A DNA stretch of 35,689 nucleotides from Pseudomonadota bacterium. GTDB taxonomy: Bacteria > Pseudomonadota > Gammaproteobacteria > Xanthomonadales > Rhodanobacteraceae. The notes beneath the pieces are model-generated. The model was not told where the DNA came from, ran no database searches, and worked only from the letters and a program-made list of their open reading frames with translations. The stretch lies in contig JAEYZH010000125.1 in NCBI GenBank assembly GCA_023430685.1, forward strand, positions 1 to 35,689. Reading direction: 5' to 3'. Positions within the stretch are counted from its first letter, which is position 1, and each line of letters begins with the position of its first letter. The translations under genes and the position numbers were made by a program. Of the stretch, positions 7,928-16,328 are shown piece by piece.

Positions 7928-9022
7928 TCATGCGTTGCGTCGGAACCAGGCCCAGGCCGCGGCGATCAGGATCAGTGGCGGCGCGAGGTTCGCGAGCGCA
8001 GGGTGAACGCCGTAGACCACGCCGACGCTGACCACCGAGCGTTGCAGCAGGAAGAAGCCGATCGCGAGCACGAGCCCGAGGAACAGGCGCTTGGACAGCC
8101 CGCCGCTGCGCAGTGCGCCGAACGCGAACGGCATCGAGCAGAACACCAGCACCAGCAGCGTCGGCGGATAGAACATGCGTTCCCAGTATTCGCGCCGGTA
8201 GGTCGAAGCGTCCTGCCGGTTGCGTTCGAGCGCGGTGATGTTCTGCGAGAGGTCGCGCAGGTTCATGTACTTCGGATCGACGATGCTCGAGGCGAGCAGG
8301 CCCGGATCGAGTCCCGAGGCCCAGTGCGCGGAAGGCTCGACCACGCTCTTCGCGCTGTCGACGTCGAAGCGGGTGCGGCGCACCTCGCGCATCGTCCACT
8401 CGCCGTCCGCATGCACGGCGGCGGTTGCGGTTTCCAGCGAAAGCAGCCGGCCCTCGGCGTCGAACTTGAACACGCGCACGCCGTCGAGGTCGACCTCGCC
8501 GCGGCCTTCGCGCGCGCGGCCGCGACGCGCGCCGATCACGGTCTCGCCGTCGCGTGCCCACAGCGCGCCGCCGCGCGCGAGCGCGACATCCTTCGACTGC
8601 GCCGCGAGCTGCAGCGCCTGCGCGCGGCGCTCGCCCCAGGGGCCGATGGTCTCGCCGACCACGCAGACGCCGGCCGTCAGCAGCGCCAGCGCGAGCGCGA
8701 CCGACGCACAGATCCGCAGCTTCGACAGGCCCGCCGCGCGCAGCGCGGTGAGCTCGCCGGTGCCCGCGAGCGCGCCGAGCCCGAGCAGGCCGCCGATCAG
8801 CGCGGCGAACCCGAACATCTCGTAGAACCGCCGCGGCACCGTCAGCAGCACGTAGCTCGCGGCCTTCGCGAGCGTGTAGCCGCCCTCGCCGACGTCGCCG
8901 ATCTCGGCCACGAAGATCCGGAACGCATCGAGCGCGACGAGCACGAGCCAGGCCAGCGCGACCGCTCCGAGCACGCTTCGCGCGACCAGCCGGTCGACGA
9001 GCAAGGGCTTCCAGACGCGCAT
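7928..9022 (-). CDS. lptG: LPS export ABC transporter permease LptG
   Basis: 364 residues. Together with LptF and LptB it forms the inner-membrane LptB2FG extractor, which pulls lipopolysaccharide from the inner membrane into the LptC-LptA bridge. The YjgP/YjgQ family fold is visible: three N-terminal helices, a periplasmic beta-jellyroll region (about residues 100-260) and three C-terminal helices. LVDRLVARSVLGAVALAWLV starts helix 1, and the coupling-helix region GELTALRAAGLSKLRI is typical. The ATG at 9022 overlaps the lptF stop (TGATG), so the two are translationally coupled. A much longer open frame running upstream through lptF is an overlap artefact. Confidence 0.94.
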   Translation of the reverse strand: MRVWKPLLVDRLVARSVLGAVALAWLVLVALDAFRIFVAEIGDVGEGGYTLAKAASYVLLTVPRRFYEMFGFAALIGGLLGLGALAGTGELTALRAAGLSKLRICASVALALALLTAGVCVVGETIGPWGERRAQALQLAAQSKDVALARGGALWARDGETVIGARRGRAREGRGEVDLDGVRVFKFDAEGRLLSLETATAAVHADGEWTMREVRRTRFDVDSAKSVVEPSAHWASGLDPGLLASSIVDPKYMNLRDLSQNITALERNRQDASTYRREYWERMFYPPTLLVLVFCSMPFAFGALRSGGLSKRLFLGLVLAIGFFLLQRSVVSVGVVYGVHPALANLAPPLILIAAAWAWFRRNA

Positions 9023-10191
9023 CAGGCAACCCCCGCACGCGCACGCCGACGCCGCAGGCGCTGGCTGCCACGGATCATCCAGGCCGCCAGCGCGAGCGCG
9101 GGCAGGTGCACCCACCAGAGCCCGAGCCAGCCCCAGGCCTGGTCCTGCCCGAGCCAGGCGCGACCGATCAGCAGCAGGTTGTAGTAGACCAGCCATGCGA
9201 GCAGCGCGAGCAGCAGTCGTGCGAAGCGCGGCTCGCGCGGGTTCGATCGCGCGAGCGGCAGCGCGAGCAAGCCGAGCACGAATGCGGACACCGGGGCGGC
9301 GAGTCGCCAGTGGAGTTCCGCGCGCACGCCGGGCTCCTTCTCGGCGGCGAGCAGGTCCGAACTCGGCGCCGCGCGCCGCAGCGCCGACTCGCTGCCGGTA
9401 CCGACGCTGTCGGGCAGCCGGATGTCGTTGCGCGCGAAGCGCATGAGGCGGAAATCGTCGTGGCCGAGCCGGCCTTCGACGCGGAAGCCGTCCTCGAGCG
9501 CGATGTAGCGACCCTCGCCGTCCGCGTCGTGGTAGAGGAAGCCGTGCGTCGCGGTCACGACGTCGATGCGCGTCTCGCCGGTTTCGGCATCGACGCGCTC
9601 GCTCTCGATGAACATGCGCCGGAAACGCGTGCCGTCGCCCGACATCTCGCCGACGTAGATCACGCCATCGCGCCCGGGCAACTCGACGAACCGGCCGGGC
9701 TCGAGTCCGGCCACGATCAACGAGCGGTTCGCCTCGGTGAGCAGGCGCTGCCCCAGGCGGTCGGAGGCGGGCGCGATCCAGAAAGAGACGAGGCCGAGCA
9801 GCAGCGAGGCGGGCAACAGGAACATCGAGAGCGGCCGCAGCAGCGCGCCGGCGCCGAGTCCCGCCGACTGCAGCACCGCCATCTCGCTCTCGCGCCAGAG
9901 CCGTCCGAACGCCAGCATCACGCCGACGAGTACCGCGAGCGGCATGATGATCGTGAGCGCGGCGGCCGTGCGAAGCCCGAGCAGCGTGAACAGCAACTCG
10001 GCCGGAATGCGCCCGCGTGCGATCTTGGTCAGCAGGTCCGCCAGCGTGCCGCCGAGCATGACCAGCAGCAGGATCACGGTCGCGGCGAGGAAGCCCGCGG
10101 TGATCTCGCGCAGCAGGTAGCGGTCGACGATGCGCAGGCCGGGCTTCGCGCGCGGGGCGGGCGGGCTTTGCCTTAGAATGACGGGCTTCAT
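9022..10191 (-). CDS. lptF: LPS export ABC transporter permease LptF
   Basis: 389 residues, partner of LptG in the LptB2FG lipopolysaccharide extractor. The N-terminus has VDRYLLREITAGFLAATVIL (helix 1), GGTLADLLTKIARGRIPAELL, the coupling helix segment GRLWRESEMAVLQSAGLGAG, a periplasmic beta domain and three C-terminal helices. The ATG at 10191 gives an N-terminus about 15 residues longer than usual, but no better start lies between it and the first helix. Further upstream in-frame codons (GTG or similar to 10308) would add an unlikely Arg/Pro-rich extension. The candidate pepA -10 box lies inside the first codons of this gene, so the divergent transcripts would overlap at their 5' ends. 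Confidence 0.93.
   Translation of the reverse strand: MKPVILRQSPPAPRAKPGLRIVDRYLLREITAGFLAATVILLLVMLGGTLADLLTKIARGRIPAELLFTLLGLRTAAALTIIMPLAVLVGVMLAFGRLWRESEMAVLQSAGLGAGALLRPLSMFLLPASLLLGLVSFWIAPASDRLGQRLLTEANRSLIVAGLEPGRFVELPGRDGVIYVGEMSGDGTRFRRMFIESERVDAETGETRIDVVTATHGFLYHDADGEGRYIALEDGFRVEGRLGHDDFRLMRFARNDIRLPDSVGTGSESALRRAAPSSDLLAAEKEPGVRAELHWRLAAPVSAFVLGLLALPLARSNPREPRFARLLLALLAWLVYYNLLLIGRAWLGQDQAWGWLGLWWVHLPALALAAWMIRGSQRLRRRRARAGVA
10174..10179 (+). promoter_or_regulatory. Candidate -10 box of pepA (TAGAAT)
   Basis: TAGAAT on the plus strand would start a transcript near 10186, leaving a 140-base leader before pepA. The box lies within the first codons of lptF, on the opposite strand. 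No clear -35 is seen. Confidence 0.35.
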
Positions 10192-10325
10192 GCGTGGCGC
10201 CGGCCGCGCCGGCGGCGGAATGCCGTGGTGCCGTGCCGAGTCGATCCGGGGTTGTTCGAGGACGCCCCAGTGTACCCGCGTCGGCCACCTGACCCAACGA
10301 ATCGGCAATCCGGAAAACCCCGTAC

Positions 10326-11816
10326 ATGAGCCTCACGTTCCAGCTGAGCAACACCGCGCCCGAAACGGCGGCCACGCCCTGCCTCGTCATCGGCCTGTAC
10401 GAGGACGGCAGCCTCGGTTCCGCCGCGGCGCGCGTCGATGAAGCCTCCGGCGGTGCGATCCGCCGCCTGCATGCGAGCGGCGACCTGTCCGGAAAGGCCG
10501 GCGCGACGACGACCTTGTTCGGCCTCGCAGGCATCGCAGCGCCGCGCGTGCTCGTGGTCGGCCTCGGCGAGGCGCGCAAGTTCGGCGCGGCCGCCTACCA
10601 TCGTGCGGCGAACGACTCGGCGCGAGCGCTGCGCAGCCTGCCGGTGGACGCCGCGCTCTCGACCCTGCCGACGCTCGAGGTCGCGGATCGCGACTTCGCC
10701 TGGAAGCTGCGCGCCGCGGCGCTCGCCGCGGACCACCAGAGCTATCGCTACACCGCGACCTTCAAGCCGAAGGATGCGCCGAAGAAGCCGACCCTCGCGA
10801 CGGTCGCGTTCAGCGGCGAAGCCGCGCCCGCGCAGGCGCGCGCGCTCGCCGAAGCCGCGGCGATCGCGGAAGGCGTGCGCTTTGCGCGCGAACTCGGCAA
10901 CCTGCCGCCGAACATCTGCAACCCGGGTTACCTCGCCGAGCAGGCGCGCGGACTCGCCGCCGCGCACGAGGGTGTCTCGGTCGAGGTGCTCGAACGCGAG
11001 GACATGGCGCGCCTCGGCATGGGCTCGCTGCTCGGCGTGGCGCAGGGTTCGGCCAATCCCCCTCGCCTGATCGTGCTGCGCTGGCAGGGCGCCGAGGCCG
11101 GCGCGCGGCCGTACGCACTGGTCGGCAAGGGCATCACGTTCGACAGCGGCGGCATCTCGCTCAAGCCCGGCGCGGGCATGGAGGAGATGAAGTTCGACAT
11201 GGGCGGCGCGGCCGGCGTGCTCGGCGCGTTCGTCGCGGCGGTGCGCCTGAAGCTCGCGTTGAACCTCGTTTGCATCGTGCCCGCGGTCGAGAACATGCCC
11301 GATGGCGCCTCCTATCGCCCGGGCGACATCCTGACCAGCATGTCCGGCCTGACGATCGAGGTGCTGAACACCGATGCCGAAGGCCGCCTGATCCTCTGCG
11401 ACGCACTGACCTATGCGCAGCAGTTCGATCCGGAAGTCATCATCGATGCGGCGACGCTGACCGGCGCCTGCGTGGTCGCGCTCGGCAAGCATGCGTCCGG
11501 CCTGATGACGCGCGACGACGAGCTCGCCGCGCAGCTCCTCGCCGCGGGCGAGCGCACGCACGATCGCGCCTGGCGCCTGCCGCTCTGGGACGACTACCAG
11601 GGCCAGCTCGATTCGGGCTTCGCCGACGTCGCCAACATCGGCGGCAAGTACGCCGGCGCGATCACCGCGGGCTGCTTCCTCGCGCGTTTCACGAACGGGC
11701 GTCGCTGGGCCCATCTCGATGTCGCGGGCACGGCCTGGGACGAGGGCCGCAAGGGCCTCGCGACCGGACGACCGGTGCCGCTGCTCGCGCAGTACCTGAT
11801 CGACCGCTGCGCGTGA
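10326..11816 (+). CDS. pepA: Leucyl aminopeptidase (M17 family)
   Basis: 496 residues. A cytosolic two-metal aminopeptidase that removes N-terminal Leu and other residues; the E. coli protein also binds DNA in cer/Xer recombination and carAB regulation. Metal and active-site segments are visible: LVGKGITFDSGGISLKP (metal-ligand Lys and Asp, about residues 267-280), KFDMGGAAGVLG, and the M17 signature NTDAEGRLIL at about 348-357. The N-terminal about 160 residues form the variable regulatory domain. It heads a conserved plus-strand unit with a membrane protein, holC and valS; its stop overlaps the next start as GTGA. Divergent from lptF, the usual gammaproteobacterial arrangement. Confidence 0.96.
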   Translation: MSLTFQLSNTAPETAATPCLVIGLYEDGSLGSAAARVDEASGGAIRRLHASGDLSGKAGATTTLFGLAGIAAPRVLVVGLGEARKFGAAAYHRAANDSARALRSLPVDAALSTLPTLEVADRDFAWKLRAAALAADHQSYRYTATFKPKDAPKKPTLATVAFSGEAAPAQARALAEAAAIAEGVRFARELGNLPPNICNPGYLAEQARGLAAAHEGVSVEVLEREDMARLGMGSLLGVAQGSANPPRLIVLRWQGAEAGARPYALVGKGITFDSGGISLKPGAGMEEMKFDMGGAAGVLGAFVAAVRLKLALNLVCIVPAVENMPDGASYRPGDILTSMSGLTIEVLNTDAEGRLILCDALTYAQQFDPEVIIDAATLTGACVVALGKHASGLMTRDDELAAQLLAAGERTHDRAWRLPLWDDYQGQLDSGFADVANIGGKYAGAITAGCFLARFTNGRRWAHLDVAGTAWDEGRKGLATGRPVPLLAQYLIDRCA

Positions 11817-12232
11817 ACGCCGCCCCGCCCTCCTCCCTGCATCGGCAGAAGCAGGCGACCCTGGTTGCGCTGCTCGGTGCATCGGTCGTGCTCGGCATCG
11901 TCGAGGTCGCGCTCGGGCTGCCGATGCAGAATTCGCAGGAGCGCCTGCTGTTCACGTTCGTCGGCAACCTTGCGCTGCTCGTGCTCGGGTTCCGCTGGCT
12001 GCAACTGGATGCGCGCGAACTCGACATCCGCAGGCCGATGTGGCTCAACGTCGGCATCGTGCTGCTCGCCGCGGTGTTCGTGCCGTACTACCTGTTCAAG
12101 ACGCGCCCGCCGGAGCGACGGCTGGTCGCGATCGCATCATTCTTCGGCCTAGTGATCGCCTGCATGCTGGCCTCCGCGTTCGGCGCGGTGCTGATGGCCA
12201 CGCTGTCGGGTCCACCCGCGGCCACCGGTTGA
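11813..12232 (+). CDS. Small integral membrane protein with four predicted helices
   Basis: 139 residues, family not recognised. Four hydrophobic stretches are visible: TLVALLGASVVLGIVEVALG, then LLFTFVGNLALLVLGFRWL, MWLNVGIVLLAAVFVPYYLF and VAIASFFGLVIACMLASAFG. Short polar linkers and an Arg-rich KTRPPERR loop separate helices 3 and 4. The start is a GTG at 11813 overlapping the pepA stop (GTGA), and the stop is only four bases before holC, so it is translated as part of the pepA-holC unit. Nothing in it indicates a catalytic role. The coding call rests on the tight spacing, the consistent hydrophobic pattern and the absence of a better frame. Confidence 0.8.
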   Translation: MNAAPPSSLHRQKQATLVALLGASVVLGIVEVALGLPMQNSQERLLFTFVGNLALLVLGFRWLQLDARELDIRRPMWLNVGIVLLAAVFVPYYLFKTRPPERRLVAIASFFGLVIACMLASAFGAVLMATLSGPPAATG

Positions 12233-12236
12233 CGCG

Positions 12237-12662
12237 ATGCCTCGCGCCGACTTCTACCTGATCGCCAAGCCGCGCTTCCGCGAGGATCCACTGCTGCTCG
12301 TGTGCGAGCTCGTGAAGAAGGCCTACGCGGCGGAGCAGCCGACGCTGGTGCTCGCGCGCTCGCGCGACCAGGCCGAGCAACTCGACGAGAAACTCTGGGA
12401 GTTCGACGACGAGTCGTTCATCCCGCACCAGGTGGTCGGCGACGCCGACGACGACGCGGTCACCGCGGTGCTCATCGTGCCGCCCGACCTGCAGACCCCG
12501 GATCGCCCGCTCGTGATCAACCTGCGCGACGAATGCGCGCCCGGATTGTTCGAGCGCGTGCTCGAAGTGATTCCCGCCGACGATGCGGAACGCGCGGGCT
12601 CGCGTGAGCGCTGGAAGACCTACAAGGCGGCGGGCTTCGAAGTCGCCAAGCACGATATGTAA
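12237..12662 (+). CDS. holC: DNA polymerase III chi subunit HolC
   Basis: 141 residues. Chi is the clamp-loader accessory protein that pairs with psi (HolD) and binds SSB. Family features visible: an N-terminal DFYLIAKPRFREDPLLLVCELVKKAY, LVLARSRDQAEQLDEKLWEF, SFIPHQVVGD and PLVINLRDE, in the order found in E. coli HolC. Length is close to the usual 145. It lies between the four-helix membrane protein and valS, the conserved pepA-holC-valS neighbourhood. A candidate partner psi gene is present in this window at 16.3 kb. Confidence 0.93.
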   Translation: MPRADFYLIAKPRFREDPLLLVCELVKKAYAAEQPTLVLARSRDQAEQLDEKLWEFDDESFIPHQVVGDADDDAVTAVLIVPPDLQTPDRPLVINLRDECAPGLFERVLEVIPADDAERAGSRERWKTYKAAGFEVAKHDM

Positions 12663-12809
12663 GGGCGAGAGACGAGGGGCGAAGGGCGAGGGGCGAAGAG
12701 GTCCGGGATACGAGACCCTGATCCTTCCTCCCGGCCATCGCACCTCGACTCCGACTCTTCGGACCCAGAGCGCCTGACGACTCGCCCCTCGCCCCTCGCC
12801 CCTATCCCC
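12663..12809. repeat. Long G-rich/C-rich inverted repeat between holC and valS
   Basis: The left arm at 12675-12696 and the right arm at 12782-12803 are 22 bases each and match with one mismatch. They are built from AGGGGCGA units, and the right arm continues into CCCTATCCCC/CTCCCTATCCC units up to the valS start. Within the 85-base spacer, GTCCG at 12701 and CGGAC near 12759 can also pair. Several runs of three or four G on the top strand (and of C in the right arm) could form G-quadruplexes. It resembles in style the 5.4-kb palindrome with a different unit. It could end the holC transcript or affect valS expression. Confidence 0.65.
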
Positions 12810-12829
12810 TACTCCCTATCCCTATCGCC

Positions 12830-15658
12830 ATGGACAAGAGCTACGAACCCGGCCAGATCGAATCGAAGTGGTACGCGCGCTGGGAGGCGCAAGGCGTGTT
12901 CGAGCCGACTGGCTCGGGCGAGCCCTACTGCATCCTGCTGCCGCCGCCGAACGTGACCGGCACCCTGCACATGGGCCACGCGTTCCAGCAGACGATCATG
13001 GATGCGCTGGTGCGCTACCACCGCATGCGCGGCGAGCGCACGTTGTGGCAGGGCGGCACCGACCATGCGGGCATCGCGACGCAGAAGATCGTGGAGAACC
13101 AGCTCGCGGCCGAAGGCAAGTCGCGCCACGACCTCGGCCGCATGGCGTTCGTCGAGCGCGTGTGGGAATGGAAGGAGCAGTCAGGCTCGACGATCACGAA
13201 CCAGATGCGCCGGCTCGGCGCCTCGGTCGACTGGTCGCGCGAGCGCTTCACGATGGATGAAGGCCTGTCGGCCGCCGTCCGCCGCGTGTTCGTGACCTGG
13301 TATCGCGACGGCCTGCTCTATCGCGGCAAGCGCCTCGTGCACTGGGACCCCGTGCTGATGACCGCGGTGTCGGACCTCGAGGTCAACAACGAGGAGAAGG
13401 ACGGATCGCTCTGGTCGATCCGCTATCCGGCATCCGATGGGGGTGACGGGCTCGTCGTCGCGACGACGCGTCCGGAAACCCTGCTCGGCGACGTCGCGGT
13501 CGCGGTGCATCCGGACGACGAGCGCTACCAGGCGCTGATCGGCAAGACCTTGCGCCTGCCACTGAGCGGCCGCGAAATCCCGGTGATCGCCGACACCTAC
13601 GTCGAACGCGAGTTCGGCACCGGCGCGGTCAAGATCACGCCCGCGCACGACTTCAATGACTGGCAGCTCGGCGCGCGCCACGGCCTCGAGCCGATCGTGA
13701 TCCTGACCCTCGATGCGAAGGTCAACGACAACGCGCCGCAGAAGTACCGTGGCCTCGACCGCTTCGCCGCGCGCAAGGCCGTGCTCGCCGACCTCGAGGC
13801 CGAGGGCCTCCTGGTCGAGACGAAGAAGCACAAGCTGCAGGTACCGGTCAGCCAGCGCACCGATGCGGTGATCGAACCGATGCTGACCGACCAGTGGTTC
13901 CTCGACCTCACGCGCGACGTGCTGTCCGATGGCCGCCCCGGTGGTCGCGCCGCGATCACCGAACCCGCGCTCGCGGCCGTGCGCGATGGCGCGGTGCGCT
14001 TCGTGCCCGAGAACTGGGCGACCACCTACAACCAGTGGCTCGAGAACATCCAGGACTGGTGCGTCAGCCGCCAGCTCTGGTGGGGCCATCGCATTCCGGC
14101 CTGGTACGACGAAGCCGGCAACATCTTCGTCGGCGAGGACGAGGCGGATGCGCGCGCGCATGCCACCACGCCGCCGGTCGGCGCGCTGCGCCAGGACGAG
14201 GACGTGCTCGACACGTGGTTCTCCGCGGCGCTGTGGCCGTTCTCGACGCTCGGCTGGCCCGGCGAGACGCCGGAACGCGCGGCCGAATGGGAGCAGTTCA
14301 ACGCGTTCGTGCCGAGCAGCGTGCTCGTCACCGGCTTCGACATCATCTTCTTCTGGGTCGCCCGCATGGTCATGGCGACGCAGTACTTCACCGGCAAGGT
14401 GCCGTTCCGCGAGGTCTACATCAACGCGATCGTGCGCGACGCGGAAGGCCAGAAGATGTCCAAGTCGAAGGGCAACACGATCGACCCGCTCGACCTCATC
14501 GACGGCATCGACCTCGAGTCGCTGGTCCGGAAGTCGACCGCGTCCCTGCTGATCCCGCAGGTGCGCGAGAAGGTCGAGAAGCGCATCCGCAAGGAATACG
14601 CGGACGGCATCGCGCCGGTCGGCGCGGACGCATTGCGCTTCACGTTCGCCGCGCTCGCGACCTACGGTCGCACGATCAACTTCGACCTCAAGCGCGCCGA
14701 CGGCTACCGCAACTTCTGCAACAAGCTCTGGAATGCGGCGCGCTTCGTGCTCATGAACTGCGAAGAGCCGGGCTCGGTGACGCGGGATCCCGCATCAGGA
14801 AAGGCGCCGGTGACCGAGGCGGAGCGCTGGATCCTGTCGCGCCTGCATCACACGCTGGCCGAGGTGGAACTGCATTTCACGAGCTACCGCTTCGACCTGC
14901 TCGCGCAGGCGCTGTACGAGTTCGCGTGGAACGACTACTGCGACTGGTTCCTCGAACTCGCCAAGCCCGCGCTCAACGGCGTCGATTCCGCCGCGGCGGA
15001 ATCGACGCGCCGCACGCTGCTGGTCGTGCTCGAAGCGTTGTTGCGCGCGCTGCACCCGATCATGCCGTTCATCACCGAGGAAATCTGGAGCGAAGAGGTC
15101 GCGTCGAAGCTCGGCATCGCCACGGGCAGCATTTCGACGCAGGCGTATCCGCTCGCGGACGACTTCGCGGTCGACGCCGACGCCAGCGCGGAGATCGAAT
15201 GGCTGAAGGCCGTGCTCGGCCAGATCCGCCGGATCCGCAGCGAGATGAACATCGCGCCGGGCAAGACGATCCCGCTGCTCTATGCGAATGGACGTGCGCC
15301 CGATCGCGCGCGAACGGCCAAGTTCGGCGCGCAGATCGGCTTCCTCGCCCGCGCCGAATCGCAACGCTGGCTTGACGCCGGCGAGGCCGAGCCCGCCGCG
15401 GCCGCGGCGGTCGTCGGCGAGATGAAACTGCTGATCCCGCTCGCGGGCCTGATCGACCTCGAGGCCGAGAAGGCGCGCCTCGAGAAGGAGATCAAGCGCA
15501 TCGAGGCCGAGATCGGCAAGTGCAACGGCAAGCTCGGCACCGCGACCTTCGTCGCGAACGCGCCCGCGGCGGTGGTCGAGCAGGAACGCCAGCGCCTCGC
15601 AGAATTCAGTACGGCCCTCGCCGCGTTGCGCGAACAGCGCGAGCGCCTCCGTTCGTAG
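12830..15658 (+). CDS. valS: Valine--tRNA ligase
   Basis: 942 residues, class Ia aminoacyl-tRNA synthetase that charges tRNA-Val and edits mischarged Thr. The ATP-binding HMGH lies at residues 47-50 (after PPPNVTGTL) and KMSKSKGNT at about 542-550. The editing (CP1) domain covers about 190-350, including TTRPETLLGDVAVAVHP and the segment GTGAVKITPAHDFND. The anticodon-binding domain follows, and the last 75 residues form the ValS coiled-coil arm (LIDLEAEKARLEKEIKRIEA). Length is normal. The ATG at 12830 has no Shine-Dalgarno and follows the C-rich repeat directly. The stop codon TAG lies inside the left arm of the downstream inverted repeat. Confidence 0.97.
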   Translation: MDKSYEPGQIESKWYARWEAQGVFEPTGSGEPYCILLPPPNVTGTLHMGHAFQQTIMDALVRYHRMRGERTLWQGGTDHAGIATQKIVENQLAAEGKSRHDLGRMAFVERVWEWKEQSGSTITNQMRRLGASVDWSRERFTMDEGLSAAVRRVFVTWYRDGLLYRGKRLVHWDPVLMTAVSDLEVNNEEKDGSLWSIRYPASDGGDGLVVATTRPETLLGDVAVAVHPDDERYQALIGKTLRLPLSGREIPVIADTYVEREFGTGAVKITPAHDFNDWQLGARHGLEPIVILTLDAKVNDNAPQKYRGLDRFAARKAVLADLEAEGLLVETKKHKLQVPVSQRTDAVIEPMLTDQWFLDLTRDVLSDGRPGGRAAITEPALAAVRDGAVRFVPENWATTYNQWLENIQDWCVSRQLWWGHRIPAWYDEAGNIFVGEDEADARAHATTPPVGALRQDEDVLDTWFSAALWPFSTLGWPGETPERAAEWEQFNAFVPSSVLVTGFDIIFFWVARMVMATQYFTGKVPFREVYINAIVRDAEGQKMSKSKGNTIDPLDLIDGIDLESLVRKSTASLLIPQVREKVEKRIRKEYADGIAPVGADALRFTFAALATYGRTINFDLKRADGYRNFCNKLWNAARFVLMNCEEPGSVTRDPASGKAPVTEAERWILSRLHHTLAEVELHFTSYRFDLLAQALYEFAWNDYCDWFLELAKPALNGVDSAAAESTRRTLLVVLEALLRALHPIMPFITEEIWSEEVASKLGIATGSISTQAYPLADDFAVDADASAEIEWLKAVLGQIRRIRSEMNIAPGKTIPLLYANGRAPDRARTAKFGAQIGFLARAESQRWLDAGEAEPAAAAAVVGEMKLLIPLAGLIDLEAEKARLEKEIKRIEAEIGKCNGKLGTATFVANAPAAVVEQERQRLAEFSTALAALREQRERLRS

Positions 15659-15740
15659 GCTGGACGGCCACGTGCCGGCCGGCGCTTTGCGCTTCGACGA
15701 GCGCCGATGCCGGCCGCGCTGCGCGCCTCCAGCCTACGAA
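15652..15740. repeat. REP-like hairpin with 13-bp perfect outer arms after valS
   Basis: TTCGTAGGCTGGA at 15652-15664 and TCCAGCCTACGAA at 15728-15740 are perfect 13-base inverted repeats. Nested inside is a second imperfect inverted repeat, CGGCCGGCGCT against AGCGCCGATGCCGGCCG. The whole 89-base element lies between convergent valS and rimI, overlapping the last two codons and the stop of valS and the last two codons and stop of rimI. GTAGG-GTGG type palindromes of this size are common dispersed elements in proteobacteria (recollection). It could act as a bidirectional terminator or be a mobile REP/BIME-like element. Confidence 0.6.
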
Positions 15741-16270
15741 ACCTGAGGCTCCGATGGCGGCAGCAGTTCCATCGCCATCACCAGCGCATCCTCGCGCCCC
15801 TTCTTCGCGGGGTAGTAATGCGGGCGCCGGCCGAACTCGTTGAAGCCGAGCGAATCGTAGAGCGCGATTGCGCGCGGGTTGGATGGACGTACTTCGAGGT
15901 AGACGCGCTCGGCGCGATGCCAGCGCGCGATGTCGAGCAGGCGACGCACGATCCGGCGCCCCAGTCCGCGACCGTGCCGCGCGGGCGCCACGCAGACGTT
16001 CAGCACGTGCGCCTCGCCGGCGCCGGTCGACAGCACGCCGTATCCGATCACTTCGTCCGCATCGACGAGCACAATGCATTCGTAGCCTGCACGCAGGCAG
16101 TCGGCGAAGATCGCGCGCGTCCACGGGAATTCGTAGGCCGCCGCCTCGAGTGCCGCGACGGCATCGAGGTCGTCCGCCTGCATGCGGCGGAATTCGGCTT
16201 CCGCCTGCCTGAGGATCGCGACCACCGGCAACAGGTCCTCGCCCGGCGCGGTACGGGCGTCTCGCGGCAT
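15734..16270 (-). CDS. rimI: Ribosomal protein S18-alanine N-acetyltransferase
   Basis: 178 residues, GNAT fold, N-acetylates the N-terminal Ala of ribosomal protein S18. Visible are LEAAAYEFPWTRAIFADCL (RimI substrate loop), VLNVCVAPARHGRGLGRRIV with the acetyl-CoA P-loop RHGRGLG, LEVRPSNPRAIALYDSLGF and RRPHYYPAKKGREDALVM. The start is uncertain: ATG at 16270 leaves about 29 residues before the first strand FRRMQADDL; a GTG at 16306 would add 12, while ATG at 16183 gives 149 residues, the E. coli length, but cuts into the first strand. It is the last gene of the pssA-to-rimI operon and follows a holD-like gene, the same pairing as holD-rimI in E. coli. Confidence 0.9.
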   Translation of the reverse strand: MPRDARTAPGEDLLPVVAILRQAEAEFRRMQADDLDAVAALEAAAYEFPWTRAIFADCLRAGYECIVLVDADEVIGYGVLSTGAGEAHVLNVCVAPARHGRGLGRRIVRRLLDIARWHRAERVYLEVRPSNPRAIALYDSLGFNEFGRRPHYYPAKKGREDALVMAMELLPPSEPQVS

Positions 16271-16328
16271 CTTGCCATGAAACAAGGCGATTGCACCCCC
16301 GCGCACGGCGGCGCAGCACGACCGTTCG

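Noticed and set aside
7928..10579. An 883-codon minus-strand open frame spanning lptG and beyond
   Set aside because: Only the last 364 codons (lptG) have family similarity. The upstream part is an Arg/Ala-rich shadow of lptF in another frame.
12663..12809. CRISPR-like array in the G-rich repeat
   Set aside because: Units are adjoining and only 6-9 bases long, without unique spacers, and no cas gene is present.
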